DNA of 8,747 nt from an uncultured Lachnospiraceae bacterium. GTDB taxonomy: Bacteria > Bacillota > Clostridia > Lachnospirales > Lachnospiraceae. The notes beneath the pieces were generated by a model. That model worked only from the letters and a program-made list of their open reading frames with translations. It did not search any database and was not told the origin of the DNA. Numbering within the stretch: the stretch's first letter is position 1; each line of letters starts with the position of its first letter. The stretch lies in assembly GCA_910588895.1 (NCBI GenBank), contig CAJUSS010000142.1:1-8747 (forward strand), written 5' to 3'. Positions 1-4,435 of the stretch are shown piece by piece. A program made the position numbers and the translations under genes.

Positions 1-340
1 CCGGGATCTGCAGATAAAAGCAAGCCAATGCCGTTACAAAAGCCGTCGAGGTATCGCCATGCACCAATACCACATCCGGCTGTTCTTTTTCCAATATCGC
101 TTTGATCCGTTTCAATATCCCTCCGGTGATATCGAACAGTGTCTGCCCATCCTTCATGATCGCCAGGTCATGATCCGGGATGACATGGAACGCATTTAAT
201 ACCTGTGTGAGCATCTGCTTATGTTGTCCGGTCACACATACAATGGTCTGGATCGTTCTGCGTTTTTTCAGCTCATTGACCAAAGGACACATCTTGATCG
301 CCTCCGGACGAGTCCCGAAGACCAGCATCACCTTTTTCAT
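1..340 (-). CDS. wecB: UDP-N-acetylglucosamine 2-epimerase (non-hydrolysing), 3' part missing
   Basis: Only the first 113 codons are present; the frame runs open off the left edge. The enzyme interconverts UDP-GlcNAc and UDP-ManNAc in the cytoplasm, supplying ManNAc for surface glycans (called MnaA in Gram-positives). Visible family motifs are the N-terminal Rossmann strand with GTRPEAIKM (residues 9-17), TGQH (37-40), the PDHDL segment (55-59) and VLVHGDTSTA (91-100), which lines the nucleotide-sugar site. The family is usually about 370-390 residues, so roughly 70% is missing. I chose the ATG at 340-338 because MKKVMLVFGTRPEA matches the family start; an in-frame ATG four codons upstream is possible. 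An AGGATGG stretch lies just upstream. The preceding gene is a ManNAc transferase-family enzyme, which fits a donor/transferase pair. Identification is secure at family level. Confidence 0.95.
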   Translation of the reverse strand, partial: MKKVMLVFGTRPEAIKMCPLVNELKKRRTIQTIVCVTGQHKQMLTQVLNAFHVIPDHDLAIMKDGQTLFDITGGILKRIKAILEKEQPDVVLVHGDTSTAFVTALACFYLQIP

Positions 341-369
341 CCCACATCCCATCCTATCTCGCTCGTATC

Positions 370-441
370 ATCAGATCGTTTTATCCAACTCATCTTATCA
401 GACCGCTTTAACCAGACAATCTCATCGGATCACCTATCCTC
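370..441. repeat. Degenerate tandem repeat, 27-base period
   Basis: The spacer between the glycosyltransferase and epimerase genes holds about 2.6 imperfect copies of a 27-base unit, beginning at 370, 397 and 424. Units 1 and 2 share 15 of 18 bases (ATCAGATCGTTTTATCCA against ATCAGACCGCTTTAACCA); unit 3 (ATCGGATCACCTATCC) is more diverged. No gene is seen in this 104-base gap on either strand. It may be a relic of replication slippage or a repeated RNA element in the polycistronic message; I see no stable hairpin. Confidence 0.5.
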
Positions 442-444
442 GTT

Positions 445-1260
445 TCATCCTGCTCTATCTGCATGGATCTGGTCCAAGTGCTGGAACCGCTCTTTTACTA
501 CTGCATTTACAAATACAATATTCCCTACAAAATAACGTTTGAACAATCGCCGGGGCTCCTGCATGACCCTGAACAGCCATTCCAGGTTCATCCTCCGCAT
601 CCACATCGGCGCTCTAGGGATCTGTCCTGATAAGACATCAAAGCTGCCTCCAACTCCCATGAACACGCCGTCATTCCCATCATCCTGCAGATACTCCACC
701 AAATATTCTTTTAAAGGCGATGTGATCCCCACAAAGATAAGATCTGGTGCTCTTTCTTTTAATTCTTTTGATATCGCAGGCCAATCCTTTTTCTGAAAAT
801 AACCATTATGTACACCCACGATCCTGCATCCGGGATATCGTACCCGCAGGACCTGCTCCGTCTTCTCAACAATATCTTGTTTTGCTCCTAAAAGATACAA
901 ACGATATCCCTTTTCTGCGCTTAAGGCGACCAAGTTCTGCATCAGATCGATACCGGCTATCCGTTCAGGCAATGGCTTTTTTAGGAACCGGCTGGCCATG
1001 ACCACAGAAGCTCCGTCTGCATTGATCACACCACAGCTGTTAATGATCTGCTTTAATCGTTTGTTCCTGTTCGCTTCATTGATCTTGTCCGCATTCACTC
1101 CGATCAGATGCAATGGTATCTTTCTTTTTATATATCCCTCCACCAGACGGACTGTCTCTTTCATATCCAGAACATCGATCGTCGTATCCAGGATACGGAT
1201 CCGCAGATTATCTCCTAAAATGACTTCCTGCCTAGCTTCTTTGTATACATCTGCTCCCAT
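445..1260 (-). CDS. WecG/TagA/CpsF-family (GT26) glycosyltransferase
   Basis: Members transfer ManNAc or a related sugar from its UDP donor to an undecaprenyl-diphosphate-linked GlcNAc on the inner membrane face, the second step in teichoic acid linkage-unit or polysaccharide synthesis. In the 271-residue product I see NADG (80-83, the family's conserved Asp), RIAGID (100-105), LYLLGAK (121-127), GGSFDVLSG (204-212), RAPMW (216-220), LEWLFR (226-231) and EPRR (235-238), the basic membrane-associating tail. The usual SPKQE-like motif reads SPLKE (181-185). Start: the ATG at 1260 has GGAG six bases upstream and is preferred. A longer in-frame start at 1311 would add 17 residues but has a poorly spaced site. 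It follows the recombinase-like gene and precedes the epimerase that would make its donor. The exact sugar is not certain. Confidence 0.92.
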   Translation of the reverse strand: MGADVYKEARQEVILGDNLRIRILDTTIDVLDMKETVRLVEGYIKRKIPLHLIGVNADKINEANRNKRLKQIINSCGVINADGASVVMASRFLKKPLPERIAGIDLMQNLVALSAEKGYRLYLLGAKQDIVEKTEQVLRVRYPGCRIVGVHNGYFQKKDWPAISKELKERAPDLIFVGITSPLKEYLVEYLQDDGNDGVFMGVGGSFDVLSGQIPRAPMWMRRMNLEWLFRVMQEPRRLFKRYFVGNIVFVNAVVKERFQHLDQIHADRAG

Positions 1261-1381
1261 AGTTGTCTCCACTGCCCCGCCATTATCCTGATCATCACAT
1301 CCGTACCACATCTTTAAGGCCTATATCTCCAATATTTTCATCCATACTTTTCTATTTGTTCTTTTGGCAAGGATGGTCTAT

Positions 1382-2383
1382 TTAGCTGCACCTCTCCACC
1401 ACCAATTCCCGAGCATACCTCTCCATACTGTTCTTTAGATCCTTCGGCGTATACGCCGTCTCGATCCCCGCCATCACCCGGTACTTGTCAAAGATATTGA
1501 TCACCATCTTCATAGATAATGGTTTTCCCAGCTTGGACAGAAACATACAGTCCCGATACTCCTCTTCCCGTTCAAAGTGAGCATGCTCTTTAAGCCATCC
1601 GCTCATCCACTCCCGCAATGCCCTGGAATACAGGTAGACCGGCTCTGCCCTTCCACGCTTTCTGCGTATGGACAGCACACCGCTTTTTCGGTCATAGTCC
1701 AAAAGCTGGATCCGCAGCAGCTCGCTGACCTCGATCCCGTGGTAAAAGAGCAGTCCCAGCATGACCAGGTCCCGCAGACAGATGCGCCTGCGAAAATCAC
1801 TTTCTAACTTTGCATATTCCCGCTGCAGCGCCTGGAAGATGGCGTCAATCTCTCCTTTAGATAACGCTTGAGACATTCCCTCCGCCGTTTTCTCCTGTCC
1901 ATGTATGGTCTTTGGGCCAGGATCTGGCAGACGATGAGCCGGCGACAAAAGCGGATCTGCTAACAAAGTATCGGGCAGCAGAGAGGCTGGCCCCAAAGAA
2001 GCTGTGTCTGATCGCAAAGGGCCTGGTACTATCGATCTTGTTGACAAGGACTTCAAATAGAAAGATGGGCGCACAGAAGGACCGCCTGAAAGGATCCCAC
2101 GTCCTGTAAGATACTCCAGGTAATACCCGATCACTCTTGATCTTCTGGCAATGGTAGATGGGCGGAGTCCCCTCTCAATCGCAAGATATTCCAGATACTC
2201 CCTTATCTCTTTGTCTTGAGACTGTATGGGTGTTCCTGCTGTCTCCATATCCTCCAGCCACCGATAAAAGTGCTCCAGATCCAGCCTGTACGCCTTTTCT
2301 GTCCGTTCGTCCAGCCCACGGCCGATCACCTGCTGATCGATGAAGCCTTGGATCAGTTCTTTCGTTTCCCAGTCAGAGACCAT
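1382..2383 (-). CDS. Tyrosine recombinase-like protein, catalytic residues lost
   Basis: A 333-residue protein with the architecture of XerC/XerD-type integrases. An N-terminal SAM-like core-binding domain (about 5-95) is followed by a Pro/Ser/Leu-rich linker (about 98-171) and a catalytic-type domain from ALSKGEIDAIF (173-183). The fold is recognisable from GLLFYHGIEVSELL (210-223), the VLSIRRKRGRAEPVYL hairpin and FLSKLGKPLS (281-290). Active-site positions are changed: box I Arg is Glu218, box II HxLRH reads K314-DL-K317-N318, and the protein stops at 333 before any GH motif or nucleophilic Tyr. Only a beta-hairpin Lys (K242) might remain. It is probably a DNA-binding protein rather than a recombinase, or a decaying gene, although the frame is intact. 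The start has GGAGG eight bases upstream. It sits at the head of a polysaccharide gene run, so a regulatory role is plausible but unproven. Confidence 0.85.
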   Translation of the reverse strand: MVSDWETKELIQGFIDQQVIGRGLDERTEKAYRLDLEHFYRWLEDMETAGTPIQSQDKEIREYLEYLAIERGLRPSTIARRSRVIGYYLEYLTGRGILSGGPSVRPSFYLKSLSTRSIVPGPLRSDTASLGPASLLPDTLLADPLLSPAHRLPDPGPKTIHGQEKTAEGMSQALSKGEIDAIFQALQREYAKLESDFRRRICLRDLVMLGLLFYHGIEVSELLRIQLLDYDRKSGVLSIRRKRGRAEPVYLYSRALREWMSGWLKEHAHFEREEEYRDCMFLSKLGKPLSMKMVINIFDKYRVMAGIETAYTPKDLKNSMERYARELVVERCS

Positions 2384-2402
2384 CTGCTATCCCTCCGCTT
2401 TC

Positions 2403-2428
2403 TATGACCACCCAGAATGACCGCCCAG
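2403..2428. repeat. 13-base direct repeat in leader
   Basis: Two adjacent 13-base units, TATGACCACCCAG (2403-2415) and AATGACCGCCCAG (2416-2428), are 11/13 identical. They lie in the 158-base untranslated stretch between the 48-codon gene and the recombinase-like gene. On the minus strand each carries GGTCAT, and a third GGTCAT occurs near 2490. The second unit forms one arm of the hairpin at 2419-2443. The function is unknown; a repeated protein-binding site or a chance duplication would both fit. Confidence 0.4.
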
Positions 2429-2443
2429 GTCCTCTGAACGGTC
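2419..2443 (-). promoter_or_regulatory. Leader RNA hairpin upstream of recombinase-like gene
   Basis: In the minus-strand transcript GACCGTTCAG and CTGGGCGGTC pair over ten positions (eight Watson-Crick, two U-G) around the five-base loop AGGAC. There is no U-tract after it, so it is not a simple terminator. It lies about 35-60 bases before the ATG at 2383. In Firmicutes polysaccharide operons, leader hairpins can be targets of NusG-paralogue (LoaP) antitermination. I cannot confirm that this hairpin matches that class, and no loaP gene is in the window. Confidence 0.4.
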
Positions 2444-2541
2444 TTCCTTCGTATACTTGCTCCTCACTTTTCCACAGCTCTTATGACCGTCAATACATCT
2501 TTTCTGCCCATCCGGACTACCGAGGATGATCGCTGTGACTG

Positions 2542-2688
2542 TCAAACCTGCTGCGCCGGCTGACGCAGTGACTGCTCCGTCACCTTCTGGGCGTACTGCA
2601 CGCTCCTCGCGATGAGGAGCATGATATCCCGGTCCTTTTCGGAAAGCTTATCGAAGAGCGCCTGCATATCCGTTTTCCTGTCCGTCAT
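2542..2688 (-). CDS. 48-residue protein resembling the tail of the adjacent regulator
   Basis: A small gene reading MTDRKTDMQALFDKLSEKDR onward and ending RQPAQQV. Its ATG has a strong AAAGGAGG site (nine bases between GGAGG and ATG) and a strong promoter 45-73 bases upstream, so translation is likely. Residues 8-40 are predicted amphipathic helix with a Gln-rich end. Ungapped against the C-terminal tail of the divergent HTH protein, ALFDKLS aligns with AIFDGLS, and about 8 of 33 positions are identical with many conservative pairs. This recalls SinI, a small antagonist homologous to the SinR dimerisation region, and suggests hetero-oligomerisation with the HTH protein. I do not recognise a named family. 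It is followed after 158 bases by the recombinase-like gene on the same strand, probably in one transcript. Function is inference. Confidence 0.72.
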   Translation of the reverse strand: MTDRKTDMQALFDKLSEKDRDIMLLIARSVQYAQKVTEQSLRQPAQQV

Positions 2689-2732
2689 AGCCAGGTTCCT
2701 CCTTTGTTACTTTTTATTGATTTTATGTCATA

Positions 2733-2761
2733 ATAATATATCGATCATTGATGTTTGTCAA
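2733..2761 (-). promoter_or_regulatory. Sigma-A promoter for the 48-residue gene and downstream operon
   Basis: On the minus strand TTGACA (2761-2756, a perfect -35) is followed by 17 bases and TATTAT (2738-2733, 5/6 to the -10 consensus). Transcription would start near 2726, giving a leader of about 38 bases before the ATG at 2688. With no terminator seen downstream, it could serve the recombinase-like, glycosyltransferase and epimerase genes too. Its -35 lies 19 bases from the -35 of the divergent plus-strand promoter. Confidence 0.8.
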
Positions 2762-2808
2762 CCGATTTATGATATTTTCCTTGACTTAGAGATCAGGCAT
2801 TGATATCA
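2744..2808. promoter_or_regulatory. Candidate operator sites between divergent promoters
   Basis: The region has several ATCA/TGAT half-sites. ATCATTGAT (2744-2752) is a palindrome about a central base and lies in the spacer of the minus promoter. ATCA-N5-TGAT (2792-2804) and the perfect palindrome TGATATCA (2801-2808) overlap the -10 of the plus promoter. Such sites would let the XRE-family protein encoded at 2829 repress both its own promoter and the divergent operon. The positions are seen directly; the operator role is inference from how divergent Cro/CI-type regulators usually work. Confidence 0.4.
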
Positions 2809-2809
2809 T
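2781..2809 (+). promoter_or_regulatory. Extended -10 promoter for the HTH regulator
   Basis: TTGACT (2781-2786), a 17-base spacer and TATCAT (2804-2809), with TG at 2801-2802 forming an extended -10 (TGATATCAT). The predicted start near 2816 would leave a very short leader that begins at or just within the GGAGG ribosome site (2816-2820), with the ATG at 2829. Confidence 0.72.
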
Positions 2810-2828
2810 AACGTTGGAGGTAAGATAC

Positions 2829-3188
2829 ATGAACGACCGTATCCGTGAATTGAGAAAAGCTCTGGGATTAAGCCAAAAGGAATTTGCCGGAAAGATCGGG
2901 CTGAAGCAGAATGCCATCAGCTACATGGAAAAGAGCGGCTCCACTGTCACTGAGCAGAACATCAAGGCGATCTGCTCTCAATTCTCCGTGGATGAGCATT
3001 GGCTCCGTACTGGCTGCGGAAAGATGTTTATCGAAAATGAGAAAAAGCGGAAAGAGTTTTTTGCGATCTTTGACGGATTGTCTCCGGCCCTCCAGGACTA
3101 TCTGATCCGGACCGCTAAAGATCTGCTGGATACACAGTCCCAGATACAGACCGATGAAAAAGATCAAGGCCATCTTTTATCCCATTGA
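2829..3188 (+). CDS. XRE-family helix-turn-helix transcriptional regulator
   Basis: A 119-residue DNA-binding protein. Residues 1-65 form a Cro/CI-type five-helix HTH: MNDRIRELRKALGLSQKEFA, then KIGLKQNAISYMEKSGS (recognition helix around QNAISYMEK), then a support helix and the DEHWLRTG turn followed by CGKMF that is common in clostridial and phage repressors. Residues 72-105 are a helical tail (EFFAIFDGLSPALQDYLIRT) likely used for oligomerisation; the last 14 are polar. Start: the ATG at 2829 has GGAGG eight bases upstream; a TTG at 2814 is in frame but lies before the ribosome site. It is divergent from the 48-residue gene and convergent with the C39-like peptidase gene. It probably autoregulates and may control the polysaccharide-linked operon, as SinR does for eps in Bacillus; this is inference. 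Confidence 0.92.
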   Translation: MNDRIRELRKALGLSQKEFAGKIGLKQNAISYMEKSGSTVTEQNIKAICSQFSVDEHWLRTGCGKMFIENEKKRKEFFAIFDGLSPALQDYLIRTAKDLLDTQSQIQTDEKDQGHLLSH

Positions 3189-3197
3189 TCTGATGAT

Positions 3198-3243
3198 AAA
3201 AAAAGATCGGAGAGCTAGCCTTTTTTGACTAGTCTCTCCGATC
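3198..3243 (-). terminator. Intrinsic terminator after the C39-like gene
   Basis: On the minus strand a 14-bp stem (GATCGGAGAG plus CTAG, one bulged base) closes a loop containing A6, and is followed directly by T7. This is a strong Rho-independent terminator for minus-strand transcription. It lies about 140 bases after the stop of the peptidase gene at 3387; I see no gene in 3244-3386. The hairpin starts only 9 bases after the HTH stop. It lacks a U-tract in the plus direction, so it may stop the regulator message less well. Confidence 0.85.
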
Positions 3244-3386
3244 CCTATCTCACAGATCTGCACATCTTTTTGCCTGTCCGTACCTAGATCCTCGCACGAT
3301 CCAGGCCCTGTCTTTCCTTATCTTCTGCTGGATCTGGACCGCTATCTATTTTTGCGATATGGACGATCTGTTAAGATCACTTTTTA

Positions 3387-4124
3387 TCAAGTTCCATCCA
3401 CCCAATACACACACCGCATCCGATACACCACCCCGCCATGCCTGCTCAAAGGCACAAGCTCTCCATCCTCCACCAGCGGATCCATGCACAGATACTCTCC
3501 TCCATCACTCCCCACGATCAGCACCCAATGGGCAGCGCCATTTCCGCCCACCTTCACCTTCACGACCGGATATCTCCCCTCATCCAAAAGCGCCTCGATC
3601 TGTTTCCCATCCACAGAGCCCGCCACTAAGACGCTCACTTCCGGCATGATCTCCTCGATCTGCCCCCAGACGATATCTCCCTGTCCATTGTAGACCTGGC
3701 CATCGCTGAAGATCTGGTTCAACTCCCCGGCAGTCATGACCTTGTCCCTATCCGCTATAGCCTCACCCCTATCACCTGTGGCCGCCTGTGTGGACAATGC
3801 GGAAGCGATGCAGCTGGTCAGGCAGCCCGAGCCCCGCATCCGATAGGGGGATATCCCCAGCTTATCCTCCGCCCATCGTTCATCCTTCTGGCAATAGATC
3901 TGTACGCTCCCTACCGGATGCTCCCTCTCCGGCCAGATCGATACTCCCTCATCCGCTCCATGCCGCCTCCGCCAGAGCAGCCCTGCTAACACCACACACA
4001 GGAGCGCAGCGACCAGCAAGACCAGGACAGCTGATCGGATCACAGCTGATCTTGCCCAAACTTTCTTGCCCACACGTTCTTTCCCCATACCCTTTTCCTC
4101 TGTATCCATTTCCTCTGTATCCAT
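3387..4124 (-). CDS. Membrane-anchored C39-like (papain-fold) cysteine peptidase
   Basis: A 245-residue protein. Residues 1-30 are charged and basic, 31-51 form one hydrophobic segment (SAVLVLLVAALLCVVLAGLL), and the rest is probably extracytoplasmic. The outer domain fits the peptidase C39-like fold: YCQKDERWAEDKLG (77-90) with Gln79 as candidate oxyanion residue, GSGCLTSCIASAL (98-110) with Cys101 in the nucleophile position, AHWVLIVG (198-205) with His199, and CMDPL (213-217) with Asp215. All three catalytic-type residues are present, so it may be active; the substrate is unknown. There is no ABC-transporter domain and no bacteriocin cluster nearby. Start is ambiguous: the ATG at 4124 has GAGAGGG four bases upstream, but M13 (4088) has AGAGG eight bases upstream and would lose only a MDTEE repeat. 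Its own promoter and terminator suggest a monocistronic unit. Confidence 0.85.
   Translation of the reverse strand: MDTEEMDTEEKGMGKERVGKKVWARSAVIRSAVLVLLVAALLCVVLAGLLWRRRHGADEGVSIWPEREHPVGSVQIYCQKDERWAEDKLGISPYRMRGSGCLTSCIASALSTQAATGDRGEAIADRDKVMTAGELNQIFSDGQVYNGQGDIVWGQIEEIMPEVSVLVAGSVDGKQIEALLDEGRYPVVKVKVGGNGAAHWVLIVGSDGGEYLCMDPLVEDGELVPLSRHGGVVYRMRCVYWVDGT
4095..4124 (-). repeat. 15-base perfect tandem duplication at a start codon
   Basis: ATGGATACAGAGGAA occurs twice in a row (4124-4110 and 4109-4095, minus strand), giving MDTEE-MDTEE. Each copy carries both an ATG and a GAGGAA Shine-Dalgarno-like stretch. The duplication therefore offers two extra start choices (M6 and M13) and looks like recent slippage. 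It adds only acidic residues before the basic membrane anchor. Confidence 0.85.
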
Positions 4125-4206
4125 ATGTCCCTCTCTGCTGCTTTATCGTCCACAAGCTCTTGGACCGCCTGCAACACCAGCTTCTGCCTCCCTATAAGGT
4201 ATCTCC

Positions 4207-4235
4207 ATTTTAATGACCGCAGGATAAAAAGTCAA
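4207..4235 (-). promoter_or_regulatory. Sigma-A promoter for the C39-like gene
   Basis: TTGACT (4235-4230), 17 bases, then TAAAAT (4212-4207) on the minus strand, each 5/6 to consensus. Transcription would start near 4200, leaving a leader of about 75 bases before the ATG at 4124. The leader holds a second strong ribosome site (AGGGAGG, 4195-4189). The 311 bases between purA and this gene hold the purA hairpin, this promoter and leader; I see no convincing gene in 4236-4399. Confidence 0.75.
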
Positions 4236-4399
4236 TATGCACTGACACAGATATGCGCAGTGATCCTTCAGGGCACCTGATATCTTATAGTCCATGTGAC
4301 TTTCAGATCGGCCTGGACCGATATTTATATTTTCCTTTGTAATGATCGGGTATACGAACGCTCCCTTTGAAGCAGGATATAACCCGAACAGCACAAGAC

Positions 4400-4428
4400 A
4401 AGGGAGCCGCCTCTCCGGCAGCTCCCTT
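4400..4428 (-). terminator. Hairpin terminator after purA
   Basis: Seven bases after the purA stop, AAGGGAGCTGCC pairs with GGCGGCTCCCTT (12 bp, one G-U) around a five-base loop. The following bases (GTCTTGTGCTGTTC) are only moderately U-rich, so termination may be incomplete, but the position and stability fit the end of the purine transcript. The downstream gene has its own promoter. Confidence 0.7.
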
Positions 4429-4435
4429 TCCTTAT

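Noticed and set aside
180..542. Plus-strand frames over the epimerase-glycosyltransferase junction
   Set aside because: They are antisense to well-supported genes, with no ribosome site. Their repeated SDRF peptides only reflect the 27-base DNA repeat.
1912..2109. Plus-strand frame opposite the recombinase linker
   Set aside because: I considered it as a small inserted gene explaining the long linker, but it has no ribosome site or promoter and no recognisable protein.
2401..2541. Open minus-strand frame after the 48-codon gene (…LTVTAIILGSPDGQKRCIDG…)
   Set aside because: It has no credible start codon with a ribosome site, and composition is not gene-like. A frameshift extension of the small gene is not supported.
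4143..4311. Minus-strand frame ending MEIPYREAEAGVAGGPRACGR
   Set aside because: It lacks a ribosome site and is the tail of a frame that only shadows purA. Transcription from the promoter at 4207-4235 would start after its first ATG.
4300..4336. Plus-strand hairpin followed by AT-rich bases (GATCGG…CCGAT, then ATTTATATTTT)
   Set aside because: The stem is only five pairs and no plus-strand gene ends here.
4378..4392. CCGAAC within AACCCGAACAG, like a PurR box core
   Set aside because: It lies downstream of purA, single, and not near a purine promoter. A six-base match is expected by chance.
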